This document shows positions 7,511 through 16,567 of a stretch of 64,000 nt of DNA, one piece after another. Made by a program: the position numbers and the translations under genes. Each line of letters starts with the position of its first letter. Within the stretch, counting starts at the first letter, position 1. The DNA is from an uncultured Bacillota bacterium (GTDB lineage Bacteria > Bacillota_I > Bacilli_A > RF39 > UBA660). The stretch covers positions 1 to 64,000 of the forward strand of contig CAUAFL010000001.1 of NCBI GenBank assembly GCA_958428295.1, read 5' to 3'. The notes below the pieces were generated by a model. It worked only from the letters and a program-made list of their open reading frames with translations, had not been told where the DNA came from and did not search any database.

Positions 7511-10500
7511 ATGAATTTATTTGATCAATTTTTTAAAACCTTACCTTTAAAAAATACAGCTTTTACTGATATGACAGAAGAGCTTTTTTGTATTTATGTA
7601 AGGCAACTATTGCAAGCGGATAAAAATGTGTTAATTGTTGCTTCTAGTTTAATGGAAGCAAATAAATTGTATCGGGGTATTTCTAATTATACTGATGCTG
7701 TTTATTTGTTTCCAATGGATGATTTTTTAACTAGTGAAGCCATAGCTATTAGTCCAGATTTAATGGTCACAAGACTAGAAACATTACAAGCTATCACAAG
7801 TGATTTGCCTTGTATTGTAATAACTAATCTGATGGGATATTTGCGTTTTTTGCCAACTAAAGAGAATTTCTTAAAGTCGCAAGTGACACTGACTGTGGGG
7901 ATGGAAATTAAACCAATCGATTTAATTTCTAACACTATGTATTTGGGATATACACGACAGACGATTGTGACGCAAACCGGAGAAGTAGGAATCCGTGGCT
8001 TTGTGATTGATATTTTCCCGTTAGGAGAAGATCATCCTTTAAGAATTGAATTTTTTGGTGATACTATTGAATCTTTACGCTTTTTTGATGAAAATACACA
8101 AAAGTCTTTACACTCTATTGATCATATTGTTATTGAACCATTTACTGAGGTATTAATAGATAATCTATCTGATGACAAAAAAAGAAATGTTAAATATTTT
8201 AGTGAATCGCTTTCTGTTGCTAATATTGGTATGTACTTTTCTCAGGTAGTAACAATTTATAAAGACATTGAAAATATTAAAACAAATTATGAAAATTTAA
8301 TAGAGGAAATTCATGAGTATCAAACAACGAAAGATATAGACTTTAAGGGAAGTTATATGTTTGCTTTAGAAGAGTTGTATCAACATGAGGCTCTTCATTA
8401 TATGAGTGTTAATAATATTGCTCCTAAAGGTGTTGAGACTTTATCCTTTCATAGCTATCCCGTGCCATTGTTTAATGATCAGCAAGAGGCAATTGAGAAG
8501 TTTTTACGGCAAAATTTAAAGGAACATAAAACTACGATTATTTGTTTAAAAGATTATCAGTTAAAAACTGTTAGAAAAAATTTAAATTTTCCATTGGTCG
8601 ATGCTACTTGGGAGACTATTCAAAAGGAAAAGATTAATCTTATTACTTTTGAGATGGCTAATGGTTTTGGCTTTCAAGATTATGTTTTTTTAACAGCCAA
8701 TGAATTGTTTCACTCTCAACCGGTCGCTAAAAAGTATAAGACAAAATTTAAATATGGCAGTAAAATTAGTGACTTAACTAAATTAGAGGTAGGGGACTAT
8801 GTTGTACATCAAACTTGTGGAATTGGTATTTATAATGGACTTAAAACATTAAAACAGGGAGACTTTTTAAAAGATTATTTAGAAGTCTTATATCAAGGAA
8901 ACGATAAACTTTATATTCCCGTTGAAAAGATTGAATTATTATCAAAATATACGGGTAAAGAGGGTGTTGTTCCTAAGATTTATAAATTAGGTAGTAATCA
9001 GTGGGAAAAGGTTAAAAGTAGAGTAAGAAGTAAAATTGAAGATATGGCTGCTGAGCTATTACATTTACAAGCAATCCGAGAAAGTCAGCGGGGATTTGCT
9101 TTTTCAAAAGATACTTCGTTACAACAAGAATTTGAGCAAGCTTTTCCTTATACACCAACACCAGATCAATTGTTAGCTGTCGAACAAATAAAAGAAGATA
9201 TGGAAGCCCTTCATCCAATGGATCGTTTATTAGTAGGTGACGTTGGTTATGGTAAGACAGAGGTGGCATTTCGCGCTATTTTTAAGGCAATTATGGATAA
9301 TAAACAGGTCTTATTATTGTGCCCAACAACTATTTTATCTAATCAACATTATGAAAATGCCATAGAGAGATTTAAAGATTTTCCTGTTAATATTGGGTTA
9401 TTAAATCGTTTTACTACTCCAAAGGAGAAAAAACGTATATTAATGGCTTTAAAAGAAGGGATGATAGATTTAGTTATTGGAACACATCGTATTTTAAGTG
9501 ATGATGTAAAACCAAAAGATTTGGGATTATTAGTGATTGATGAAGAACAGCGGTTTGGTGTTAAACATAAGGAGAAAATTAAAACTTATAAACAGAATGT
9601 AGATGTTTTAACTTTGACGGCGACACCGATTCCTAGAACTCTTCAAATGTCTATTGTTGGTTTACGGAGTTTGTCTATGATTGAGACACCACCAGTTGAT
9701 CGTTATCCGATTCAGACTTATGTAATAGCTGAAAATCAACAACTTATTAGAGAAGCAATTTATAAAGAACTTTCTAGGGAAGGACAAGTATTTTTGTTAT
9801 TTAATCATGTTGATCATATTGAAACAAAAGTAAAAGAAATAAAAAATTTGGTGCCGGAAGCGAATGTTATTTATGCTCATGGGCAGATGGATAAGTTAGA
9901 AATTGAGGAACGGATGCAATGCTTTATTCAACATGAGGCAGATGTTTTGGTTTGTACAACTATTATTGAAACGGGTATTGATATTCCAAATGTTAATACG
10001 TTAATTATTTTAGATGCTGATTGTTTTGGTTTAAGTCAGTTATATCAAATTAGAGGCCGAGTAGGAAGAAGTAATAAAATAGCTTATTGTTATTTAATGT
10101 ATCGTCCTAATCGAATATTAACAGAAAGTGCTATGAAGCGTCTGAAAGTAATTCGGGAATTTACAGAATTAGGGAGTGGTTTTTCTATTGCAACACGTGA
10201 TTTATCTATTCGTGGTGCTGGTGATATTTTAGGCAGTGAACAAGCAGGATTTATTGATAGTATTGGTATTGATTTATATTTAAAAATGTTAAATCAAGAA
10301 GTAGAGCGTTTAAAGGGAACCGTGATAGAAGAGAAAGTGGAAGAAGAAACATCTTTAGCACCCCCTACGGTTTCAGTTTCTACCCATATTAGTGATCAGT
10401 ATGTAGCGGATATGGATTTAAAAATAGAAATTCATCGGTTAATAAATACAATTGATAGCCAAGAAAGGTTAAAAGAAGTAGAAGCTGTTTTGACAGACCG

Positions 10501-10831
10501 CTTTGGTAAATTAACAGAGGAAATGTTGATTTACATGCATGAAGAATGGTTTGAAAGCATGGTGTTGAAAATTCCTGTTACTAGAGTTCGCCAAACTAGA
10601 AATAGTATAGAATTATATTTTGATAGTAAAATCACTGCTCGTATAGATACAGAAGCTTTATTTTTAGAAGCTTTCTCTATTAGTACAATGTTTCGCTTCC
10701 GTAGTCGTGGCAGTGACTTAACCATTATCTTAGATACTATAAAATTACCTTCCCATCCTATTTATTATTTAACTTCTATTTTGACTTCTATTTTGCAGCA
10801 AAACAATTTTTCAACGCTTGACGAAAATTAG
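7511..10831 (+). CDS. mfd: Transcription-repair coupling factor Mfd
   Basis: Mfd displaces stalled RNA polymerase and recruits UvrA. The 1106-residue protein has the UvrB-like N-terminal region, the RNA polymerase interaction domain (D-Y-V-V-H-Q-T-C-G-I-G near 435) and a RecG-like translocase with Walker A G-D-V-G-Y-G-K-T near 576 and DEEQ near 676. The motif R-G-R-V-G-R and the C-terminal TRCF domain follow. It starts at ATG 7511 with AGGTGTGG upstream. uvrA is in the same window at 44.6 kb. The length is slightly short for the family but all domains are present. Confidence 0.97.
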   Translation: MNLFDQFFKTLPLKNTAFTDMTEELFCIYVRQLLQADKNVLIVASSLMEANKLYRGISNYTDAVYLFPMDDFLTSEAIAISPDLMVTRLETLQAITSDLPCIVITNLMGYLRFLPTKENFLKSQVTLTVGMEIKPIDLISNTMYLGYTRQTIVTQTGEVGIRGFVIDIFPLGEDHPLRIEFFGDTIESLRFFDENTQKSLHSIDHIVIEPFTEVLIDNLSDDKKRNVKYFSESLSVANIGMYFSQVVTIYKDIENIKTNYENLIEEIHEYQTTKDIDFKGSYMFALEELYQHEALHYMSVNNIAPKGVETLSFHSYPVPLFNDQQEAIEKFLRQNLKEHKTTIICLKDYQLKTVRKNLNFPLVDATWETIQKEKINLITFEMANGFGFQDYVFLTANELFHSQPVAKKYKTKFKYGSKISDLTKLEVGDYVVHQTCGIGIYNGLKTLKQGDFLKDYLEVLYQGNDKLYIPVEKIELLSKYTGKEGVVPKIYKLGSNQWEKVKSRVRSKIEDMAAELLHLQAIRESQRGFAFSKDTSLQQEFEQAFPYTPTPDQLLAVEQIKEDMEALHPMDRLLVGDVGYGKTEVAFRAIFKAIMDNKQVLLLCPTTILSNQHYENAIERFKDFPVNIGLLNRFTTPKEKKRILMALKEGMIDLVIGTHRILSDDVKPKDLGLLVIDEEQRFGVKHKEKIKTYKQNVDVLTLTATPIPRTLQMSIVGLRSLSMIETPPVDRYPIQTYVIAENQQLIREAIYKELSREGQVFLLFNHVDHIETKVKEIKNLVPEANVIYAHGQMDKLEIEERMQCFIQHEADVLVCTTIIETGIDIPNVNTLIILDADCFGLSQLYQIRGRVGRSNKIAYCYLMYRPNRILTESAMKRLKVIREFTELGSGFSIATRDLSIRGAGDILGSEQAGFIDSIGIDLYLKMLNQEVERLKGTVIEEKVEEETSLAPPTVSVSTHISDQYVADMDLKIEIHRLINTIDSQERLKEVEAVLTDRFGKLTEEMLIYMHEEWFESMVLKIPVTRVRQTRNSIELYFDSKITARIDTEALFLEAFSISTMFRFRSRGSDLTIILDTIKLPSHPIYYLTSILTSILQQNNFSTLDEN

Positions 10832-10868
10832 ATGTCTTGATATTCTTAATTATACTGGGAGGGTGCCT

Positions 10869-11501
10869 ATGAACACAGAGGTTTTACAGCAGCATCGTGA
10901 GATTTACTTGGGAGCTATTAAGGAATTGATAGATAATAATACTAAGGCTTTGATGGAGGACGATTTACTGCCCCTTTTTAAAACACCACCACTAGAGGCA
11001 ATGGATACTATTAAACAAAAATTGTTAAGTTTAGCAAAAACATATCAAATAGTTTTGAATACTGCTACGTTTGATAGTGTTCTTTCTGATTATCGAAAAA
11101 AATTAGTCGATGAAGTGAAATTATTACAGGAAAAAAGAATAGCTGTATTAACTTCTAAGATAGATCAGTTTGATGCCTTAGATCCAGAACAGATTGTCAA
11201 AACGCTAAAAAAAGAATTAGTCAAGCTTGATAAGGAGATTAAGAAAGACAGCAAAGAATTTTTAATAAAAATTAATGAGGATGTTTTACTTTTACAAATG
11301 GATTGTTTATTTCAAGATTTTGCGAATATAGAAAAGGTAAAAAAAGAATTTAGTAAATATTTGCAGGGCAATTATATAAAGCAGATAATTGAGACAATTG
11401 ATATGAAATTATTAGTAAAAGATACAACGCTTTTAAATGTCTTAAAAGAACAAGTGGAACGCTTTGTTTTTACTACAAAAAACTCTCATCTATTTGATTG
11501 A
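10869..11501 (+). CDS. Hypothetical protein, helical and lysine-rich
   Basis: A 210-residue soluble protein I do not recognise. It has no membrane segment, no cysteine cluster and no nucleotide motif. The central part (about residues 75-140) is rich in K, E, L and I with heptad-like spacing and is probably coiled coil. The start is ATG 10869 behind GGGAGGG (10857-10863); an upstream in-frame codon overlaps mfd and lacks a ribosome site. It lies between mfd and spoVT. The stop codon lies inside the terminator hairpin, so the gene closes the mfd transcription unit. Confidence 0.8.
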   Translation: MNTEVLQQHREIYLGAIKELIDNNTKALMEDDLLPLFKTPPLEAMDTIKQKLLSLAKTYQIVLNTATFDSVLSDYRKKLVDEVKLLQEKRIAVLTSKIDQFDALDPEQIVKTLKKELVKLDKEIKKDSKEFLIKINEDVLLLQMDCLFQDFANIEKVKKEFSKYLQGNYIKQIIETIDMKLLVKDTTLLNVLKEQVERFVFTTKNSHLFD

Positions 11502-11512
11502 TGAGTTTTTTT
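11483..11512 (+). terminator. Terminator after the mfd unit
   Basis: Stem CTCATC (11485-11490) / GATGAG (11500-11505) followed by seven T. The stop codon of the preceding gene (11499-11501) is inside the hairpin. Confidence 0.85.
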
Positions 11513-11644
11513 ATACCTTGGAAATAATTACCAAAGAAAAAATTCTTCCCACACGTTTATAATAACAGTAGATAGCATTTTTTAAATGGTATAAAATGGG
11601 CGAAATTAGAGAAAATAACTACTGAGAAGGAAGGGATCACTATA

Positions 11645-12190
11645 ATGAAGGCAACAGGAGTGGTGAGAAGAATTGATGATTTGGGAAGAATTGTTATTCC
11701 AAAAGAGATACGTAGGACTTTACGAATACGCGATGGTGAATCATTAGAAATATTTGTAGACCAGGAAGCGATTACCTTAAGAAAATTTTCCTCATCAGTA
11801 GATTTAACAACAATTTCGCAAGCATTATTGGATACCGTTTATAATATATTAAAAAAGAATGTTTTTGTAACGGATAGAGATGTATTTATTGCTGGTAGTG
11901 GAGAATTGAAAAAAGATTTTTTAGGAAAAACACTTTCTTCCACTCTTGAAGATTTGTTGGTAAATCATGAAAAAACAACTCGTAATAATGTTCCTTTAAA
12001 AGAAATGATTGTTACTCAAGAAATTTGTGAAGATCGTTATAGCTATATTTTATATCCTATTTTAGTGAATGGGGAAACAATTGGTTTAGTGTTAATGGTC
12101 AAGAACTATAAAGAACAGACATTTGATGAAGAGGACGAGCAAGTTATTCAAATTATTTCTCAATTTTTGGGAAAATATCTTGAAGACTAG
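11645..12190 (+). CDS. spoVT: Stage V sporulation regulator SpoVT
   Basis: A transition-state regulator of the AbrB family. The N-terminal swapped-hairpin DNA-binding domain is obvious: T-G-V-V-R-R-I-D-D-L-G-R-I-V-I-P-K-E-I at residues 4-22. The C-terminal 120 residues resemble the GAF-like effector domain that separates SpoVT (about 180 residues) from the short AbrB (about 95). The length is 181 residues. It lies after mfd, as in B. subtilis, and ahead of metG. In Bacillus SpoVT modulates forespore sigma-G genes. No clear sigma-G promoter was found; TATAAT-like boxes occur at 11558 and 11590 without good -35 elements. Confidence 0.9.
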   Translation: MKATGVVRRIDDLGRIVIPKEIRRTLRIRDGESLEIFVDQEAITLRKFSSSVDLTTISQALLDTVYNILKKNVFVTDRDVFIAGSGELKKDFLGKTLSSTLEDLLVNHEKTTRNNVPLKEMIVTQEICEDRYSYILYPILVNGETIGLVLMVKNYKEQTFDEEDEQVIQIISQFLGKYLED

Positions 12191-12208
12191 TGGAAATCGT
12201 GGTATTAT
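12180..12208 (+). promoter_or_regulatory. metG leader promoter
   Basis: TTGAAG (12180-12185), 17 bp, TATTAT (12203-12208). It overlaps the end of spoVT and would start the T-box leader near 12215. Confidence 0.6.
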
Positions 12209-12214
12209 GGAACA

Positions 12215-12425
12215 TATTCAAAAGTTTTGATGAAGAGTCTGATAATTTTCTTTGTTAAGAGAGTCTGGTTAGGTGAGAGCAGATCAAAAAAAGTTATTTG
12301 GATATGGCTTCTGAACTTTTATATCGATAGGTAGATATAAACGTATTCTAAGCGTTAATTAGATAAGATGCACAAATTTATTGTGAAAAAAGGTGGTACC
12401 GCGATAATATATCGTCCTTTTACGC
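12215..12425 (+). promoter_or_regulatory. T-box riboswitch, probably methionine
   Basis: The diagnostic T-box AGGTGGTACCGCG lies at 12391-12403. It is followed by a terminator arm ATCGTCC and a T-run ending near 12421, just before the metG ribosome site. Upstream, a long stem I can form: AAAAGTT near 12220 pairs with AACTTTT near 12313, with a GGTGAGAGC loop motif near 12272. A candidate specifier codon ATG sits at 12304-12306, consistent with the methionyl-tRNA synthetase gene downstream. Uncharged tRNA-Met would pair with specifier and T-box, favouring antitermination. The specifier assignment is inferred from position and gene identity. Confidence 0.9.
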
Positions 12426-12453
12426 AATAAATTTTTTTTGTAAGGAGGAATAA

Positions 12454-13992
12454 ATGATGAAACAAAAATATTATCTTACAACTGCCATTGCTTATACTTC
12501 AGGGAAACCTCATATTGGTAATACCTATGAAATTGTGTTGGCCGATGCTATTGCTCGATATCAACGAAGTCAAGGTTATGATGTTTTTTTTCAAACGGGT
12601 ACTGATGAACATGGTCAAAAAATCGAAGAAAAAGCCAAAGAAAATGAAGTGACACCACAGGCATTTGTGGATGATGTTGCTCAGGAAATTAAACGTATTT
12701 GGGATTTAATGAATACTAGTTATGATCAATTTGTCCGCACTACCAATCCTCATCATCAAGAAGTAGTACAAAGGATCTTTAAAAAATTGTATGATCAAGG
12801 AGATATTTATAAGGGCTATTATGAGGGACTATATTGTACCCCTTGCGAATCTTTTTTTACTGAAAGTCAACTTGTTGATGGAAAATGTCCTGATTGTGGA
12901 AGAGATGTGAAGCAAGCCCGTGAAGAAGCTTATTTCTTTAGGATGAGTAAATATCAGAAACCATTAGAAGAGTATATTGCTAGTCATCCTGATTTTATTC
13001 AACCAATTTCTCGTAAAAACGAAATGGTAAATAATTTCTTAAAACCAGGATTGCAAGATTTATGTGTTTCTAGAACAACTTTTAAATGGGGTGTGCCTGT
13101 TGATTTTGATCCTCAGCATGTAATTTATGTATGGATTGATGCACTTACTAATTATATTACTTTTATTGGTTACGATCCTGATGGCAGTAGTGACCAGTTT
13201 CATGCATTGTGGCCTGCTGATTTACACTTAATTGGAAAAGATATTTTAAGGTTTCATACCATTTATTGGCCTATTATTTTAATGGCTTTAGGGTTACCTT
13301 TACCTAAAAGGATTTTTGGTCATCCTTGGTTATTAACAGCAAATGATAAGATGAGTAAGTCTAAAGGGAATGTTATTTATGCTGATGATCTAGTTGCAAA
13401 ATTTGGTGTTGATGCTGTTCGTTATTATTTGTTACATGAAATTCCTTTTGCTAGTGACGGAAATCTTACTTATGAATTGTTAATTGAGCGAATCAATAGT
13501 GATTTAGCTAATGTTCTTGGTAATTTAGTTCAACGGACACTATCTATGGCGAATAAATACTTTAATAAGCATGTTGAATATCGTCAGTGCCAGGATCCTT
13601 TGGATGAGGTTTTAATAGAGGCTGTTGATCAGTTAGGCGATAAGATTGCTGAAAAAATGGAAAGTTTAGAGGTTTCCGAAAGTATTACACTTATTTTTGA
13701 GGTGCTTCGTTTAAGTAATAAATATATTGATGAGACAACTCCTTGGCTTCTGGCAAAAGAAGAAGCTAAGAAAGATCGTTTGGAGACAGTTCTCTATCAT
13801 TTACTTGAAACCATTCGTGTATGTGCTACTTTTTTGGAGCCTTTTTTACCAGAAACGAGTCATCATATTTTACAACAGTTAAATACTGATGTTACAAAGC
13901 AAAAATTTTGTTTGGATGTTGTGTATCATGTTAATGATCCCAAAATTTTGTTTGCTAGAATAGATAAAGAAGAATTGGCAAGTTTTAAATAA
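12454..13992 (+). CDS. metG: Methionyl-tRNA synthetase
   Basis: Charges tRNA-Met. Class I signatures are K-P-H-I-G-N near residue 18 and K-M-S-K-S near 300. A zinc-type connective peptide has two cysteine pairs (C-T-P-C and C-P-D-C near 127-147). At 512 residues it ends after the anticodon domain and lacks the C-terminal Trbp111-like tRNA-binding extension of the 664-residue B. subtilis enzyme. Two adjacent ATGs follow TAAGGAGGAA; either can serve. Expression is likely controlled by the T-box leader immediately upstream. Confidence 0.97.
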   Translation: MMKQKYYLTTAIAYTSGKPHIGNTYEIVLADAIARYQRSQGYDVFFQTGTDEHGQKIEEKAKENEVTPQAFVDDVAQEIKRIWDLMNTSYDQFVRTTNPHHQEVVQRIFKKLYDQGDIYKGYYEGLYCTPCESFFTESQLVDGKCPDCGRDVKQAREEAYFFRMSKYQKPLEEYIASHPDFIQPISRKNEMVNNFLKPGLQDLCVSRTTFKWGVPVDFDPQHVIYVWIDALTNYITFIGYDPDGSSDQFHALWPADLHLIGKDILRFHTIYWPIILMALGLPLPKRIFGHPWLLTANDKMSKSKGNVIYADDLVAKFGVDAVRYYLLHEIPFASDGNLTYELLIERINSDLANVLGNLVQRTLSMANKYFNKHVEYRQCQDPLDEVLIEAVDQLGDKIAEKMESLEVSESITLIFEVLRLSNKYIDETTPWLLAKEEAKKDRLETVLYHLLETIRVCATFLEPFLPETSHHILQQLNTDVTKQKFCLDVVYHVNDPKILFARIDKEELASFK

Positions 13993-14019
13993 TTTGTAAA
14001 ATAAAACTGTAAAATGAGA

Positions 14020-14057
14020 AAAAGAAAGTCAAAATTGCTAGTGATTTTCTTTTTTTA
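14020..14057 (+). terminator. metG terminator
   Basis: A 12-bp stem with arms near 14020-14031 and 14042-14053 contains AGAAAGTCA / TGATTTTCT and runs into a stretch of seven T. Confidence 0.8.
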
Positions 14058-14145
14058 TGATATATTCAAGGGGTGGGGGAGGAGAGATAGAATTGTTGTG
14101 TAGTAGGTAGTTTGGCAGTAAAAATCTTAAGAAAGGATGAGTAAT

Positions 14146-14331
14146 ATGCCAAAGCTGATAGAGAAAATAGGAATTGGTCAGTTGATGTTTTCTTTACTGT
14201 ATCTTGCTATCGCTTTATTTGCAGTGACAGGAAACAATATACTAGATAAGTTCTATTTTATATCACTAACAATTTATTACCTGCGTATGTTTCTTCATCA
14301 TCGTAAGAAAAAGAGAATGAATACTGCTTGA
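14146..14331 (+). CDS. Small hypothetical membrane protein
   Basis: A 61-residue protein with two predicted membrane segments (about 11-31 and 36-50) and a basic, histidine-containing tail. I do not recognise a family. The ATG at 14146 is chosen because AAAGGATG lies about 8 bases before it; an ATG at 14137 is inside that ribosome site. Its last codons form the first arm of the terminator that follows, so it is probably a single-gene unit between metG and tatD. Confidence 0.65.
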   Translation: MPKLIEKIGIGQLMFSLLYLAIALFAVTGNNILDKFYFISLTIYYLRMFLHHRKKKRMNTA

Positions 14332-14347
14332 AAAGTATTCGTTTTTT
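14319..14347 (+). terminator. Terminator after the small membrane protein
   Basis: GAATACT (14319-14325) / AGTATTC (14334-14340), an 8-base loop, then GTTTTTT. Confidence 0.85.
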
Positions 14348-14379
14348 CTTTATACTTACATCAATTGGAGGAATTAAAG

Positions 14380-15135
14380 ATGTTTATTGATACACATTGT
14401 CATTTAAGTGAAAATGATGATATTGATATTGACACACTATTAACTGATATTACGAATAATGGTGTGTCAAAAATTATTCTTTCTTTCTGTACTGAGAAGG
14501 AAATGAGGGGAGCTTTAAAATTAGTTGATCAGTATTCTTGTGTGTATGCTACTTTAGGGTATCATCCTTCAGAAGCATCTAAGGTAGGGGAGAAACAATT
14601 AACACAGTTGACTTTGGCTTTAAATCATCCTAAAGTAGTGGGAATTGGAGAGATTGGATTAGATTATCATTATTCTAAAGATAATAAGAAGGAACAATTG
14701 ACTCTTTTTGAAAGTCAATTACAGTTAGCCTTGAAATATGATCTACCGGTGGTTATTCATTCACGAGATGCTACGCAAGATACGATTGATATGTTAAAAC
14801 AATATCCTGTCCGTGGAATTATTCACTGTTTTAGTGGTAGTTTGGAGGTTGCTAAAATTTATCAGGAATTAGGTTTTTTATTAGGAATCGGCGGGGTAGT
14901 TACTTTTAAAAATAGTAACTTACCAGAAGTTGTAAAAGAGCTTCCACTTACTTCTTTGGTTTTAGAAACGGATAGTCCCTATTTAGCACCAGTTCCTTAT
15001 CGTGGGCAACAAAATTCATCAAAATATCTTCCTATCATTGCTTCTAAAATTGCTCAATTATTAAATGTTTCTTTAGAGACAGTGGCAAAAGTTACCACAG
15101 ATAATGCCATAGATGTATTTGACTTAGATCTTTAG
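14380..15135 (+). CDS. tatD: TatD family metal-dependent deoxyribonuclease
   Basis: A TIM-barrel metallo-nuclease. It begins with the hallmark D-T-H-C-H-L, followed by G-E-I-G-L-D-Y near 92, H-S-R near 127, H-C-F-S-G near 150 and L-E-T-D-S-P-Y near 198. These are the metal-binding and catalytic positions. The ATG at 14380 follows GGAGG. The 251-residue length is typical. In B. subtilis yabD occupies the same place between metS and yabE. Homologues act on DNA 3' ends in repair. Confidence 0.95.
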   Translation: MFIDTHCHLSENDDIDIDTLLTDITNNGVSKIILSFCTEKEMRGALKLVDQYSCVYATLGYHPSEASKVGEKQLTQLTLALNHPKVVGIGEIGLDYHYSKDNKKEQLTLFESQLQLALKYDLPVVIHSRDATQDTIDMLKQYPVRGIIHCFSGSLEVAKIYQELGFLLGIGGVVTFKNSNLPEVVKELPLTSLVLETDSPYLAPVPYRGQQNSSKYLPIIASKIAQLLNVSLETVAKVTTDNAIDVFDLDL

Positions 15136-15175
15136 CAGTGATACGATTGAAGAGAAAAGAAAGAGGAATTGATTT

Positions 15176-15763
15176 ATGCAGAAGCGGTATGTGCATTATC
15201 TTTTATCAATCACTTTGTTATTTTTAGGAAGTATCATTGTGATTTCTGGCAATAATAAACAAACTATTGTTACTTACAATGTGAATAGCGTTAAATCATT
15301 AGAGGCTGTTCATATGGTAGATAAATATAATTCTCTTATAGCTGACAGGAAAAATAAGGAGTTCCCTCTTTATGCTAGTTTTCAACAGGCAATATTAGAG
15401 GCTCCTAAAGAGCCAGTGGCATTTATGGGGAAATTAACCGCTTATGGTCCTGATTGTGTAGGTTGTTCTGGTGGTAGTGCATGTCCGCCTAGACAAAATT
15501 TTACTCATGGGAATATTTATTTTAATGATCAGTTATATGGTCAAGTAAGAGTTGTGGCTGCTGATAGATCATTACCTTGTGGTAGTATTGTTCGAATTAG
15601 TGGTGTTAATATTTATGAGGAACCTCTTCTTGCTGTGGTGTTGGATCGAGGTGGCTCTATTACTGGCAATCATTTAGATTTATTATTTAGTAGTGAAAAC
15701 AATTTAGAAGGCTTTGCTACTTCTAGTAACATAAAATTTGAAATTATTCGTTATGGTTGGTAA
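15176..15763 (+). CDS. Secreted or membrane-anchored 3D-domain protein
   Basis: A 195-residue protein with an N-terminal hydrophobic signal or anchor (about 8-25). Its C-terminal 3D domain shows the three conserved aspartates in A-A-D-R, V-L-D-R-G-G and H-L-D-L-L-F. This domain is found in YabE/YuiC-type and Rpf-like muralytic proteins, where it is a lytic transglycosylase. A cysteine-rich stretch C-V-G-C-S-G-G-S-A-C precedes it. It lies where B. subtilis has yabE but lacks the G5 and DUF348 modules. It starts at ATG 15176 behind AAGAGGAA. Role in spore or cell-wall peptidoglycan remodelling is inferred. Confidence 0.88.
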   Translation: MQKRYVHYLLSITLLFLGSIIVISGNNKQTIVTYNVNSVKSLEAVHMVDKYNSLIADRKNKEFPLYASFQQAILEAPKEPVAFMGKLTAYGPDCVGCSGGSACPPRQNFTHGNIYFNDQLYGQVRVVAADRSLPCGSIVRISGVNIYEEPLLAVVLDRGGSITGNHLDLLFSSENNLEGFATSSNIKFEIIRYGW

Positions 15764-15843
15764 TTGTCAATTTTGAAATTTTTGTGAAAATACAATTGCA
15801 CTCTTTATTAATTGATGTTATCCTTATTTTAAGGAGGGATACA

Positions 15844-16464
15844 GTGAAGAACGATTCTAAAAAGCAGCTTGTATTATCAATTATTGGAATTATAGTTCTT
15901 GTAGTGGCAGTAGTGAGTGTTTCTTATGCAGCTTTTAGTTATAGTAAAGCAGGAGAGAAAGTAAATACCATTACAACGGGTACTATTACGATGAGTTATT
16001 CAGAACCAGAGAATGGAATTGACATTACGAATGCTTTACCAATTAGTGATACTGCTGGTAAAGCACTAAATGGTGAAAAGGAAACTTTTGATTTTACCGT
16101 AGCGGCTACTATTGGTGGTACAACAACTATTAATTATGCTATTACAGCTGTTAAAGATGTTGCTTCTACATTGCCAGATACTGCTGTTAAAGTATATTTG
16201 ACATCTGGTACTGGTACTGAAACAGAAGAATTAGCTGCTAGCAAAATTTCAGCCTTAACTAAGACTGCTGCTAATGAAGCAAGTGGTGCACCTGCTGATC
16301 AATTTATTTTGAAAACAGGAACACTTACTGCTACTAATTCTACTAGTTATAAGTTAAGAATGTGGGTAGCAGATGATTATGCTGGAGCTGGTGGAGATGC
16401 TGGTATCACAAGTCAGACTTATAAACTAAGAGTAAATGTTTATGGTGCTGCAGCTGCTCAATAA
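15844..16464 (+). CDS. SipW-dependent TasA/camelysin-like secreted protein 1
   Basis: A 206-residue secreted protein with a long hydrophobic signal (about 9-25) ending V-S-Y-A-A-F, the form processed by SipW-type peptidases. The mature part starts T-I-T-T-G-T-I-T-M-S-Y. It shows P-I-S-D-T-A-G-K and, near the end, Y-K-L-R-M-W-V-A-D-D-Y. TasA and camelysin fibre proteins have a similar jelly-roll length and signal. The start is GTG 15844 behind AAGGAGG; the upstream in-frame extension is not credible. It is a near-duplicate of the next gene. No catalytic residues are visible, so a structural role is inferred. Confidence 0.85.
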   Translation: MKNDSKKQLVLSIIGIIVLVVAVVSVSYAAFSYSKAGEKVNTITTGTITMSYSEPENGIDITNALPISDTAGKALNGEKETFDFTVAATIGGTTTINYAITAVKDVASTLPDTAVKVYLTSGTGTETEELAASKISALTKTAANEASGAPADQFILKTGTLTATNSTSYKLRMWVADDYAGAGGDAGITSQTYKLRVNVYGAAAAQ

Positions 16465-16478
16465 TAAGATGTTTCAAT

Positions 16479-16499
16479 AATACCCTTAGGGGTATTTTT
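16479..16499 (+). terminator. Terminator between the two fibre-protein genes
   Basis: ATACCC (16480-16485), loop TTAG, GGGTAT (16490-16495), then T-run. Confidence 0.85.
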
Positions 16500-16513
16500 G
16501 TTAACTTTTAGAC

Positions 16514-16542
16514 TTGTTTATTGGGAAGTAGTATGGTATATT
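16514..16542 (+). promoter_or_regulatory. Promoter of second fibre-protein gene
   Basis: TTGTTT (16514-16519), 17 bp, TATATT (16537-16542). With the terminator upstream this gives the duplicate its own transcription unit. Confidence 0.6.
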
Positions 16543-16567
16543 TATATCATAAGGAGGATAGAGAAAT

